Positions 1-9,177 of a stretch of 18,169 nucleotides of DNA are shown piece by piece. The stretch comes from Bremia lactucae. Lineage: Eukaryota; Oomycota; Peronosporomycetes; Peronosporales; Peronosporaceae. The stretch lies in assembly GCF_004359215.1 (NCBI RefSeq), contig NC_090619.1, forward strand, positions 838,904-857,072. The letters run 5' to 3'. The notes below the pieces were generated by a model. It searched no databases and was not told the DNA's origin. It saw only the letters and a list, made by a program, of their open reading frames with translations. A program made the position numbers and the translations under genes. The first letter of the stretch is position 1. Each line of letters begins with the position of its first letter.

Positions 1-198
1 GCCCTGTGCCTCGGACGCGGCCCTCCGCTGTCCGAGCACGAATGCCTCAAACTGCTCCAACTGAGCAACATGTTGCTCAGGAGGACTACCCAGGAGCCTG
101 ACCAGGGCTTGTTTCACCAAGTCCCTGCGCCATAAGCCCTTCCCCCTCCCGATGATGTTCGGAGAGGTGGGAAAAATGAGCCCAATCAATATTGAGGC
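1..198 (-). pseudogene. Partial open frame at left edge, possible antisense ORF of a truncated retroelement or a gene 5' end
   Basis: A minus-strand frame is open for 66 codons and runs off the left edge. Its last 40 or so residues look protein-like, with an acidic/Gln-rich helical stretch (PPEQHVAQLEQFEAFVLGQR). No ATG lies in this frame. A second minus frame has ATGs at 202 and 133 and stops at 86-88; a frameshift in the purine-rich run near 140-155 could join the two. An oomycete initiator-like motif lies at 166-181 and points into the frame. By analogy with elements A and B, an ORF reading away from an LTR (LTR-like sequence lies at about 395-690) could be the antisense ORF of an element extending to the left. 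It could equally be the 5' end of an unrelated host gene. I do not recognise the protein. Confidence 0.3.
166..181 (-). promoter_or_regulatory. Oomycete initiator-like core promoter facing left
   Basis: The minus strand reads GCTCATTTTTCCCACC. The first eleven positions fit the oomycete initiator consensus GCTCATTYYNC, while the following CAWTTT part fits only weakly. The predicted start is the A at about 178, and the first downstream ATG is at 133. There is no expression evidence. Confidence 0.35.
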
Positions 199-394
199 TC
201 ATCCTCACGTACACACGCAGAGATGCGGTTCGTGGGAAGAATTTCAAGTGCTACCAAGTGAAGGCGGGCACGTCATAATGCGGCCACGCTCTACTTAAAC
301 ACACACCCTAGCACAGCAAGGAAGCGATTTAACCTGCTTTGCGTGCAGTGAGGTAATTTTGGTGGGCGTGTAAGCGATCTCACCCAACACACTA

Positions 395-690
395 AGTACT
401 CTGGTTAAGTGTCGTCACGGGAGCGATAATCCGGCTCCTCGTGCGCACTTACCATGTAGGAAGTAGTTTTCAGACTGATTTATATTTAATCGTATTAAAT
501 ATGAACACCTATTTTTACCAATTTAAATGTCATCTCTATAGATAACTCTTAATACGTATTGCGAGCGTATCTTTCTAGATACCTCGCGTAAAGGATGACG
601 CTAGGCATCATCCCTCTTAATGTGAATGCACCCATGTGCATCACATACACAAGCGTTGGTCACAAATGTGCACCACACTCCTGTGCTGGG
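395..690 (+). repeat. LTR-like remnant related to the LTR at 16183-16922
   Basis: This stretch follows the order of short matches seen in 16465-16680: a block around CGTCACGG and AGCG, then TGCGCACT, TATATTTAAT, a block around AGCGTAT and TCTAGATACCTCG, then TCATCCC and finally TCACAT..CACAAG. The overall match is patchy and diverged, so this is probably a relative of that LTR family rather than the same insertion. I could not place the TG and CA ends. The flanks at 200-395 and 690-950 show nothing I can identify. Confidence 0.4.
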
Positions 691-950
691 TCTAATTACT
701 ATTATTTAATAATTGACCATCCCCTGAAGTACACCAAGTGCACTTAACGGGGACTGTGCAACATTAGGGCAACTTTAGCCGGTTACACGTCATCTTGGGG
801 GATAGCGCCTCATTTTTTCGGGTGAAGAAACCAACTCCAGTTGGATTCAGGTGAGCTTATGCGCACATGCTAGATTGCACATATGCACATAAAAGTATTA
901 TTTAGCTTCACGCAAGCTGTCGAGTCCGTCGCACCTAATTTACAGAGCAG

Positions 951-1105
951 ATGCTTTCCGAATTGGAGCTGCAGTCAGACTTTGACTTCGTAGCAGTGGT
1001 GTAAGTATATTAAGCTAATCGAAAGCACTGATTAACTTTCACGAAATTTGCTACTTTTTACATGATGTTAGCCTTGCAACAAAGCAAACAGTTCATGCAG
1101 TTTAG
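951..1105 (+). CDS. Possible tiny two-exon reading frame (27 codons), unrecognised
   Basis: ATG at 951 opens 16 codons plus two bases (MLSELELQSDFDFVAV). At 1001 there is a consensus 5' splice site GTAAGT, and a pyrimidine-rich stretch with TTAG ends at 1071. This gives a 71-nt intron, the usual size in oomycetes. Splicing joins to an 11-codon second exon ending in TAG at 1103-1105, 35 bp from the convergent stop codon of the UGP/PGM gene. The peptide is too short to recognise. It may be the 5' exon of a broken host gene, the 5' part of an alternatively spliced transcript, or chance. Only the splice signals favour it. Confidence 0.2.
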
Positions 1106-1139
1106 CAACTCCTGTCCGGCGAACCAGTAAAGCGCAAAT

Positions 1140-4100
1140 TTAAGTGATGACCGTAGGTTCCTTACGACCAGTCTTTTTCACGAGGTCAGAAAGCTGAAGG
1201 CCCACATTAATCAGCTTCTCCAATGCTACAGCGGCATTCTCTTCCAAGTTGCCGGTAGGCTCCTCATACTTTTCGACGTACATGCGGACAGTGGCACCAG
1301 CAACGCCCGTGCCTGACAACCGAAATACAACACGCGAACCTCCCTCAAATAAGTAGCGAATTCCTTGCTGCGAAGACACGCTGCCGTCAACGGGATCCAC
1401 ATACTCAAATTCATCAGCTTTCTTAACCTTAAACCCGTTAATCTCCTTGCCAACGATTCCATCAAATTTAACCATGTCAGCAAACATGCTCTCGGCTGAG
1501 GCCTTGTCCACATTTTCGTAGTCGTAGCGACAGTAGTAGTTGCGACCAAACTTCTTCCAGTGATCGCGAACTACATCTTCAACCGTTACCAGTGGGGCGC
1601 CTTCAACCTGCTTCGAGGCTAGAATTGACAACCAGCTCAGCACAGCCCACATGCCATCTTTCTCACGAATGTGATTTGAGCCAGTACCAAAACTCTCCTC
1701 ACCGCAGATGAATGGGGTGTAGTCTTCTTTGCCAAAAACAACATTTGAGTCCATCAGATTTCCAAAGAATTTCCATCCAGTTGGGACTTCGAAAAAAGGC
1801 ACATTCAACTTCTTTGCAACAAGGTCCACAGCTCCGCTTGTAGGCATTGAGCGAGCCACACCGCGCAAGCCATTTTTGAAAAATGGAATCACCGTGCAAT
1901 TAGCAGCAATTATGGCAAGGGAGTCTGAAGGTGTCACGAAGAAGCGCGAGCCTAATATCATGTTTCGGTCCGCGTCGCCATCCCAGGCTGCACCAAATGA
2001 AGGCGGATCCTGTTTTTGGTTTGGGACGGGTAGACCCTTAGCATCAACTCCCATAGCTTGAATCAATGACTTTGCGTATGTCAGATTAGGATCAGCATGG
2101 CAACCGTTAAAGTCCTCCATAGGAGTGGCATTCAGCAAGCACGATTCATCGCAGCCCAACTCGTCCACAAATACGCGACGAGCGTACGGACCGTTCACAC
2201 CAGACATGGAATCAACCACAAATGTAAAGTCAGAGCGAGACACTAGTTTCTTGATAGCGTGAAATTCAAATATTTTCTTTAGCAAGCTGACATGGTGTTC
2301 CGCCGAATCGAATACCTCAATTGTAATAGTTCGGCTACCATCATCAGCGTCGACAGTAGTCACACCGATCTTGCTCACGTCAATCGACGGGAAGTCAGCG
2401 GCAACCTTGTACGACGTGATGACCTTGGAGAGAGCAAAGACTTCGTTCGTAACTTTCTCAGGGGCTGGACCACCATTTTCACAATTGTACTTGATGCCGA
2501 AGTCTTCATTCGGGCCACCAGGATTGTGACTCGCCGACAGAATAAAGGCACCAAAAGCGACACTGCCACCCTCACGCTCACGCACGACAGCCGATACACA
2601 CGGTGTGCTTAAGAGACCGTCTTTGCCAATCCACAGGCGATCGACACCGTAAGCTACAGCCATTTTGATAATGATTTGTATAGCCTCCTTGTTAAAGTAG
2701 CGACCATCGCCCGACACGACCAGAGTGCCACCGTTTAAATCCTTGGCCGGAAGTGCTTCGAATACTGAAGCCACGAAGTTTTGTAGGTAATTGTCGCTTA
2801 TAAACACCTTCGTTTTCTTACGCAAACCGGAAGTACCGGGCTTTTGGTCGTGGAATGGAGCTGTCTTAACGGTGACCACTTTAAGTTTCCCGAGACCCTT
2901 CTGCTCCGTCAGATCCACCGTTGTGTCCTTGTATGTCCCGGCTAGAACAGTTTTTTGTTCTGCGCTCTTATTTACGACCTCGACAATTCCCTCGAACACA
3001 ACACCAGGGGCAAAGCCTACATCACCCGTGATCTTTAGACGGCTGCAATTGATCAGCGACGGCACGTTACCACGCACCGCGGCCTCAAGTTGTTGTACAA
3101 GCTTAAATGTCTTGGAGTCTAGAGATACAATGGGAGCCACACCCTCACGCTCGGGTGCAATGACAGGACGATAGTCCTCCGTAATGACATATGCGTCCGA
3201 GCGAAGCAAAATCAGGTCATCACACTTTTTCACGGGGGCGAAACGCGTACGCGGGACGCACACGGCTCCCGCACCGTCAAAGCATTCGATGGCAGCACCC
3301 ATTGCCGTCTCCAGTTGAAATACTGGTGTCGAGCTAGAGTCTTTCGGGTCCACAGTCTTCGAATTCTTAATCATGGGTAAACGAATTACGCCATCTTGCT
3401 TCAAAAGCTCCTCCTGAAGCTTGTCCAGACGGATCCACAAGTTGTTCGTGTTAAAGTAACGATGTTTCGTGATGTTCTGAAACTCCTTTTCATCCTCGCT
3501 TGCGCACTGGGCGGACTCGCGAAGGATGAGGCGGCCGTCAGTAGTGCGCATAGCAAGGTGCCCACCCTTCTTGTCGCTCTCAGTGCGCTCGCAGCACTCC
3601 ATCAGGAATGGCTTATCGGATTGCGCGAAGTATGTAAGAAGGTCCAAGTCGAGCGTTGCACCCAAGTTATCCGAATTGGACACGAACATGTACTTAACGC
3701 CGTCAGCTAACAACTTCTTCAGCTTGCCAGACCCTGCGAGCGACGCATACAGGTCACCGTGTCCAGGAGGGCACCACTCCTTTGACGGATTAGCTGCGTA
3801 TACAGCTGGTTCCATGGTTGCCGCGTCCACCTTGGGGACCTTGTTCTGAAGCAGCTCCAAAGTATCGTCTTCAACCATCTCCGGGTACTTTTGTAGGTAC
3901 TCAAGGGTATCGGCACTTGTGCTGAAGCTGTTCATCATCACAAAACGCACATGAAACTTGTGCTTGATGCGTAGCTCGACTATCTGCTTCGCCATGATGT
4001 CAAGAAAAGTGTCGTCGCCCTTAACGGTCAGAAGTGATTTTGCCTTGTCAAGACCCATGCTGGTGCCCAGGCCGCCATTCAGCTTTAGCACAACCGTCTC

Positions 4101-4316
4101 CTTCAGCAGAGCTGGATCGGCCTTAACGGACTCGCGAATACTGTCGGTAGCATTTTCTAAGTACGGTATGCTATCGGCAGGCTTAATCGAGCTCTCGGCA
4201 ATCATGCCAGTTTCGCCACTCACAAGAGCTTCGTACGAGTACTCAAAAGCTTTGACGGCCTCGGTCGAAAGGCCTGCGCCCTGCATCTTAGTGCGGAATG
4301 CATCAAATTGGGCCAT
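1140..4316 (-). CDS. UGP/PGM: Bifunctional UDP-glucose pyrophosphorylase / phosphoglucomutase fusion
   Basis: Single uninterrupted frame, 1058 residues from ATG 4316 to TAA 1140. The N-terminal half is a UTP-glucose-1-phosphate uridylyltransferase: nucleotide loop KLNGGLGTSMG (residues 78-88), PPGHGD (183-188), SNSDNLGATLD (213-223) and a lysine-containing FAPVKKCDDL (359-368). The C-terminal half is a phosphoglucomutase: GTSGLRKK (494-501), phosphoserine loop SASHNPGG (Ser about 596), metal loop DGDADR (779-784), sugar loop GEESFGTGSNH and phosphate-binding RLSGTG (999-1004). All key motifs are present, so both activities are expected: glucose-6-P to glucose-1-P to UDP-glucose. The product feeds beta-glucan wall and mycolaminarin synthesis, probably in the cytosol. 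Such fusions are known in diatoms and oomycetes. The frame extends 29 codons further to a GTG at 4403, but no in-frame ATG lies upstream of 4316. ATG 4316 has A at -3 and G at +4, and lies about 100 nt from an initiator motif, so I chose it. Confidence 0.95.
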   Translation of the reverse strand: MAQFDAFRTKMQGAGLSTEAVKAFEYSYEALVSGETGMIAESSIKPADSIPYLENATDSIRESVKADPALLKETVVLKLNGGLGTSMGLDKAKSLLTVKGDDTFLDIMAKQIVELRIKHKFHVRFVMMNSFSTSADTLEYLQKYPEMVEDDTLELLQNKVPKVDAATMEPAVYAANPSKEWCPPGHGDLYASLAGSGKLKKLLADGVKYMFVSNSDNLGATLDLDLLTYFAQSDKPFLMECCERTESDKKGGHLAMRTTDGRLILRESAQCASEDEKEFQNITKHRYFNTNNLWIRLDKLQEELLKQDGVIRLPMIKNSKTVDPKDSSSTPVFQLETAMGAAIECFDGAGAVCVPRTRFAPVKKCDDLILLRSDAYVITEDYRPVIAPEREGVAPIVSLDSKTFKLVQQLEAAVRGNVPSLINCSRLKITGDVGFAPGVVFEGIVEVVNKSAEQKTVLAGTYKDTTVDLTEQKGLGKLKVVTVKTAPFHDQKPGTSGLRKKTKVFISDNYLQNFVASVFEALPAKDLNGGTLVVSGDGRYFNKEAIQIIIKMAVAYGVDRLWIGKDGLLSTPCVSAVVREREGGSVAFGAFILSASHNPGGPNEDFGIKYNCENGGPAPEKVTNEVFALSKVITSYKVAADFPSIDVSKIGVTTVDADDGSRTITIEVFDSAEHHVSLLKKIFEFHAIKKLVSRSDFTFVVDSMSGVNGPYARRVFVDELGCDESCLLNATPMEDFNGCHADPNLTYAKSLIQAMGVDAKGLPVPNQKQDPPSFGAAWDGDADRNMILGSRFFVTPSDSLAIIAANCTVIPFFKNGLRGVARSMPTSGAVDLVAKKLNVPFFEVPTGWKFFGNLMDSNVVFGKEDYTPFICGEESFGTGSNHIREKDGMWAVLSWLSILASKQVEGAPLVTVEDVVRDHWKKFGRNYYCRYDYENVDKASAESMFADMVKFDGIVGKEINGFKVKKADEFEYVDPVDGSVSSQQGIRYLFEGGSRVVFRLSGTGVAGATVRMYVEKYEEPTGNLEENAAVALEKLINVGLQLSDLVKKTGRKEPTVIT

Positions 4317-4406
4317 GTTAGAGCTATTGCTGGCGTTAGGACGACCGCGCAGCGCCGGCACAGGGAGTTTATACCCGAAGATCTTCGTCTTTGCGCTTAG
4401 CACCCT

Positions 4407-4422
4407 AAATTGGGAAGTGATT
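4407..4422 (-). promoter_or_regulatory. Oomycete initiator plus flanking promoter region of the UGP/PGM gene
   Basis: The minus strand reads AATCACTTCCCAATTT, which matches 13 of 16 positions of the oomycete core promoter GCTCATTYYNCAWTTT. It includes both the YCAYTYY initiator and the adjoining CAWTTT element. Transcription would start at about 4418, giving a leader of about 100 nt to ATG 4316. The motif lies downstream of any longer reading frame's codons, so it argues against a start upstream of 4403. The 254 bp from here to the LTR at 4676 shows no other feature I can name. Confidence 0.7.
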
Positions 4423-4675
4423 TCGCGAAGATCGCGTTGAGGAGATCCTCCACATGTAGATAGAATCAGTTCAATTCAGATCAGTGACAATTGGGTAGTG
4501 ACTACGACCTTGAGGAATCTCTTAAACGATGAAAACTTCTTACAAATAGCAAACATAATATTGCTGTATCGGAATTGTTACTCTAGGATAATATTTGGCA
4601 CCTTTGGGCAACTCCCACAGTACGGAATCAGGGAATACAACCCTTAAATTCGATCAAATCCTTATAAAGGACTTG

Positions 4676-5124
4676 TGTAATGGGGCACACACCGGTTGGT
4701 GAACCGTTGTTGTGGTACATTTACTTTATGGGTAAATACCTTTTTGTTCTATTTAAAATAGTTAATCACTAAAATCCCATTTATTATAGGTAACATGTGT
4801 GGCCGCCCGATATAAATCTGGGTGGCCAAAATCTATTTTAATTTAGTTAGGGTAAGGTTTTAACTTTTTAATGATTAAATAAAGTTCAGTTCCCCTTCCT
4901 AAGGCTTGCGCAATGATCTACAAGAGTAAGAAACCTTTTTAAGGTATATACTCTCGGACACTAGTGTGGTTTTTGGTTCTACGAACCCCTGAATCCCTTG
5001 AACTAGAATTCATTAAGCTCTACGAACTTCTACAACTCACAGAGTTGTTAAAACTATTAGTTGTATAGAACTAAGAGACTCTGAGTCTATTAGTCTTCCT
5101 CTGACTTATGGTAGTTCCGCTACA
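4676..5124 (+). repeat. 5' LTR of element A (449 bp)
   Basis: Begins TGTAATGGGG and ends CTACA, so it has TG..CA ends. It aligns along its length with the inverted LTR at 11097-11560 and with 10005-10285. Relative to both of those it lacks about 25 bp near 4895, between two CCTT tetramers, which looks like a deletion by short repeat. Confidence 0.8.
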
Positions 5125-5126
5125 CC

Positions 5127-5143
5127 TGGTAGCACTCGTAGTC
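5127..5143 (+). other. Candidate primer binding site of element A
   Basis: TGGTAGCACTCGTAG begins two bases after the LTR end. A TGG start is expected of a site pairing with the CCA end of a tRNA. The matching tRNA was not identified, so this rests on position and the first three bases. Confidence 0.3.
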
Positions 5144-5175
5144 AATCCTCGCTTTTTGGCTTATCCTCTTCGAGG

Positions 5176-6489
5176 ATGAAGCACTTCCCTTACTTTTCGG
5201 AGGCGCGACGTGTTGCTTGTGACAAGCTTGAAACCTTGTTTGGGCCGGATCATATCAATCACATTATTTCTCAGCCCAGATCTTCTGGAAGACCAACGTC
5301 GGTAGCTTAGGGGTTGCGGGGTCGAGGTGTATGTGATTGTTAAGCAGCCTCCTATCCGGGCAGTGCCTGGGTAGATGACGGGTCTAACATGAATGGGAAT
5401 TTCGGGTAGTACCACCCCTGGGTCCGGCGCCGGTTAATGTAATGGACGGCCCGGGAGCTGGTCAGGGGGCCGCTACGTCGTGTCGCATAGCGTGTCACGA
5501 TACGTAAACTGCCTTGTCTCGGGCCTGGACCCGAGAAGTCCCAAAGTTACTGTGGTCACAGCCTCCCACCCACCCACCCCGGAGGCGGCTGAAAATTGGA
5601 AAACTCACAGGTTCTGGGGGCCAGGCTTAAAGCCTTGATGCAATATGTGGCATCCTTCGTAATGCAGTTCCAAGTCTACTGGTCGTCATCTACGCCAACG
5701 AGTTACATCCCTGTACCTGACTCTGAGCCCAAAGCTCGCGCTCTTATGATCAACATCCGTACATATGTGGGCAAAGAAAGAGACAATCTCTTTCTTTGGC
5801 TCGAGCAAATGGACATGGCCATAACTTTGGCCATCGTCCAAACCATGCAACGAAAGATGGGCCTAGCCATCTCTAAGCTTGGTAGTAGAGCCAGTGAGTG
5901 GGCCTTCGCATGTGGCACTTTCATAGATACCGCTTTACCCACATGAAAATCGCTTAAACGGGAGTTAGCTCGCATGTTTGCACCGCCTTGTGAGGCTTTT
6001 CGCGTACGATCGCAAATCTTAGCGTCTCGCCAGGGTAAACGTTTCCTAGCGGACTATGTCCAGGAGTTGAGAGCTCATATTGCTGCCATGCAGCAAAAAC
6101 CATTACCAGAAGTGGCTTTATTAATCATCTACATTGAAGGTCGTAACGTGGGTGTTGTCCGAACGGAGCTGTATCGTTCCCATCCGATACAGCTCCGTTC
6201 GGACAACACCCACGTTACGACCGCTACTTTTAAAGTGCGGTTGACATTGCGTTAGACGCGAAATACGAATCTAAGTCCTCTCGCGTTAGTGCTCATGGGT
6301 ACCATATAAGCTCCTCGAGCACATCAGGTTCGTCCAGTAGACCAGGACCCATGGACCACAGCCTCGCTGAGGAATAAAGATGAGCTTCTAGCTGATTAAC
6401 AGCGTCGCAACATCCGTAGATGTTACACGTGCGGGAGCACTAAGCATTTACGCCCGGCTTGCCCATTGCGTAATCCGCGCAAAGCTTGA
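5176..6489 (+). pseudogene. gag of element A, decayed
   Basis: ATG 5176 lies 51 bp after the LTR, and the same frame can be followed to the zinc knuckle. In-frame stops occur at 5308, 5341, 5407, 5440, 5488, 5590 and 5944; the last looks like a Trp codon turned into TGA. The capsid-like part is clear: ERDNLFLWLEQMDMA at about 5779, and a Gypsy gag helix RVRSQILASRQGKRFLADYV at about 6004-6063. A nucleocapsid zinc knuckle CYTCGSTKHLRPAC (CX2CX4HX4C) is intact at 6421-6462. Between them a perfect 38-bp inverted repeat (6139-6222) replaces normal gag sequence. Gag would package the element RNA in virus-like particles; this copy cannot. Confidence 0.85.
6139..6222. repeat. Perfect 38-bp inverted repeat with 8-bp spacer inside gag
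   Basis: Arm 6139-6176 is the exact reverse complement of 6185-6222; the spacer is TTCCCATC. The left arm is normal gag coding sequence (..RNVGVVRTELYRS), so the right arm is an inverted copy of it. Because the element is otherwise heavily mutated, identical arms suggest a recent fold-back copying event, gene conversion between the arms, or an assembly artefact. Confidence 0.95.
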
Positions 6490-6639
6490 TAGAGCAAAAT
6501 TCCCGACCTCCAACACCCGAAATCTGGTACGGTGCGAGAAATCATCGATACCCAGAAGAGTCGAGAGCCCTACTGGGGATATCTAGGCTCTGTTGAACCT
6601 CTAGGAGGTGAGAGTAAGCAGGACCTAGCCCCATTAGCT

Positions 6640-7030
6640 CTTTGCGTAATGGCACGGGACGTGTGTACAAGCCTGGCTTGTTAGTCGCTCAGTCGACTGT
6701 AAAGGCTTTGATAAGCCATGGTCAATTTCAATCGATATATGGGCGTCTTGCGCTTAAGCTCGACGCATCTCCCTATAAGGGAATCAGCGAGATGCTGAGG
6801 CGCTTAAAGCGCATGAAGGTGATAAAATCAGTGTTCGCTTAGCGACTGAGACTCGTGCCACGGTTCTTAAAGTTCCGTTAAACTTAAAAATTGAGTCACT
6901 GGAATTTGACAGTATGGAACGCTGTCGCGTCCTTAATTTGGATTCGAGATATGCTCTAATCCTTGGCATGGCCTGACTTGAACGCCACGATCCATTGGAG
7001 GTCTAAGACCTTAAGCGCACCGCGCAATGT
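6640..7030 (+). pseudogene. Protease (retropepsin) region of element A pol
   Basis: The protein can be followed in two frames. LLVAQSTVKALI lies at about 6670, and then a shift leads to KISVRLATETRATVLKVPLN and LDSRYALILGMA (about 6940-6972), the typical C-terminal part of a Gypsy retropepsin; the next codon is TGA in place of a Trp. At 6759-6770 the frame reads Leu-Asp-Ala-Ser where Gypsy proteases have Leu-Val-Asp-Ser/Thr-Gly-Ala-Ser, so the two residues after the catalytic Asp seem to be deleted (inferred from the family pattern). The protease would process the Gag-Pol precursor. From 7030 to 7480 only scattered linker sequence with stops is visible. Confidence 0.7.
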
Positions 7031-7480
7031 TCCTAGCAAACTTTGGAGAGTCATGAGCCCACGTTTGCTAGGTAACAAAAGCGCTATTGACGCAAATCAC
7101 TGGCCGAATCTGTCAGTGTGCTAGACATTGGAATTGTTTGTGTTAATGAACATTAATATTGAAAACACTAATTTTGAGTCGTCTCAGGTGAAGGGTGTAC
7201 TCCTTCGAGTGATACTCGCTGCCGTAACGAAGCACTGAATTTTAAAGCATTGTAGGCCTAGGGTGGAGTCATCAAGGGTGTAATGTCCCCGAGACACTTG
7301 GAGTGGCACGTCTAAGTCCACCGAGTGTAGTCGGCCGAGGTGGCACCATACTGAGTGTCAGTCGTCCCACTATTGGCAATTTTCCAGGGCATTCCGTGTC
7401 AGACCCTTCTAATGCACGTAAAGTGACACGTTTACGTTTACAAGGAATTCGAGTTACATAACTCCTCGTCGAATCTCGGA

Positions 7481-8700
7481 TTGGACACCAGCTCTGGTAC
7501 AGAGCAAATAAAAGTTGGGAGACTTGCGAACGTGAATGTTGCGGCCTCTAAGAGGCGTATTGTCGCGACTCCGAGACAGCAGAGACGCGAAGCGTCTATA
7601 ATATCATTAAGTGATATGAATGAGCAGTTGCATACGCTTGTAAATGGTGTGACCGGTAACATCGAGGGAGAAGTTAGCCTTGAGGCGATCCCTTCGTTAC
7701 ATGCTGAACTCATTAACAGAAATTTCGTCTCTTAGAGCTAGACGAAATGTCTGTTGTTGGTTCGACCGAACCCTTAAGGCTGGTGACTTATCTGAGATGG
7801 TGGTTTCCTGACCAAATATTGAGTTAAACTTATCATCGCTTCTGGACGAAGCCGTCCTGGAGGAGACAAAAGCTGCACTTAGTGCAGCTTACGGATCCAT
7901 TCTATTCCTTAGCTTAAAATTCCAAGATGTGTTGGATGTGTTGTGTCAAAATCCGGTGTGCTTCATGAAATTGACTGGTTCATGGAATACGCTGTTGTGT
8001 TACACGATAGTGGCCTTTACTAATAAGGAGCAATGTGGCGTCATTGGCGATTTCTTTCGTGCTAAGCACGAGGTGGAATGGTACGAGAAAGTAAATCTTC
8101 CCATTCGACACCGACATTTTTTGTCAAAAAACCAAATGGTAGACGGCACGTTGTACATGCTTATTATAAAATTCATGCTGCCACTATACAAGCCTAAATT
8201 TCCTTTCCTAGAACGATGTTTTCCGGGACATTATGGTGGAATGTCCGATGTACAGTGCACTTGACTTAGTTGATGGTTGTTACCATCTGCTCATGCGAGC
8301 TAGTGATATCCCGTTTACAGCGGTTAGCACTCCATGCGGTATGCCATGGGAGTGGTTATTTATGTCAATGAGGCTCTTCAACGCCCCGGCTACATTTAAT
8401 CATCTAGTAACGCAACTGTTCCGCCCTCATCGAGGTTATGCTCAGAATTATTTTAATTACATTTTTGTCCATAGTCATGCGGAGCAGGGTCGGTCGGATG
8501 TGGAAGACCTTATCGACCATTTGCGAGCAGTGCATAAGTGTATGCGTACAAATAAATTGTATGCCAATGCATCTACATGCATTTTTGGCGCAGAAGAAAT
8601 TCCCTTTGTATTAGGGTGCTTATTGGGAAGCAAGGCCTTAGAGCGGAACCCGTTAAGGTAAAAGCCATAATTAATCGGCCGATTCCATAAAACAAAAAGG
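7481..8700 (+). pseudogene. Pol linker and reverse transcriptase of element A, inactivated
   Basis: A 7481-7735 frame forms the protease-RT linker. RT begins around 7740 with several frameshifts (HSTPTFFVKKPNG at about 8100 in one frame). From 8233 the palm is clear: motif A YSALDLVDGCYHLLMRASD keeps its Asp, then GMPWEWLFM and RLFNAPATFN follow. The catalytic YxDD motif, expected as YFDDIF, reads YFNYIF at 8449-8466, so both Asp residues are lost. The segment AEEIPFVLGCLLG at about 8590 marks the thumb/connection. It would copy element RNA into cDNA; this copy cannot. Confidence 0.88.
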
Positions 8701-9170
8701 ATTTACGTAAATGGTTGGGCCTCGCCAACTACTTGCACAAATGTAGCGAGAATAACCATGATATGGCTAGGCCATTATCTAATATCCTTAAAAAATATAC
8801 GGATTGTTTCTTGACTAGCACCACGAATGATGCCTCGATTTTGGCTCTGCCAAATCCAAATTGGCCTTTCAATGTCGTAGTTGACGCATCGAATTTTGCT
8901 ATCGGCAGTGCTATGTTACAAACAGATAGTGCTGGGCGAGAACGGATGATTGCGTTCGAGGCTAGACAGCTTATAGCTGCGGTAAAGAAGTACCCATTTC
9001 ATACAAAGAGTTACATGCTATGAAGTATACTCTACGCACTGCGACTAAGTCGCCCCATCTCTCACGGACAATGGCTCGATGACTTTCATTTTTTTCAACG
9101 AATACAATTTCGAGGTGTAATATAAGCCTGGCAAGCAGAATGCTTTGGCTGATGCGATATCACGCAGACC
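8700..9170 (+). pseudogene. RNase H of element A pol, with internal deletion
   Basis: KWLGLANYLHK near 8710 and NMARPLSN-like sequence lead into the RNase H segment FNVVVDASNFAIGSAMLQ (about 8868-8920), which keeps the first catalytic Asp. After MKYTL at about 9018-9032 the sequence jumps directly to RTATKSPHLS. Element B has about 22 more codons at this point (from VKFRVHLLGSKP to TDHASL at 14915-14850), including a conserved Asp, so A lost about 66 bp. The domain ends in the family signature KPGKQNALADAISRRPDY at 9127-9177. Confidence 0.8.
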
Positions 9171-9177
9171 GGATTAT

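Noticed and set aside
1226..4440. Several 60-160 codon frames on both strands inside the UGP/PGM gene
   Set aside because: They overlap a complete two-domain enzyme in other frames and resemble no protein; they are shadows.
4440..4675. A short gene or RNA upstream of UGP/PGM
   Set aside because: No open frame, repeat or RNA-like structure could be supported.
6139..6222. Inverted repeat taken as a MITE or DNA-transposon terminus
   Set aside because: The arms are gag coding sequence and the spacer is only 8 bp, with no flanking target duplication.
7031..7480. A gene between protease and RT linker of element A
   Set aside because: Only stop-ridden pol linker sequence is visible.
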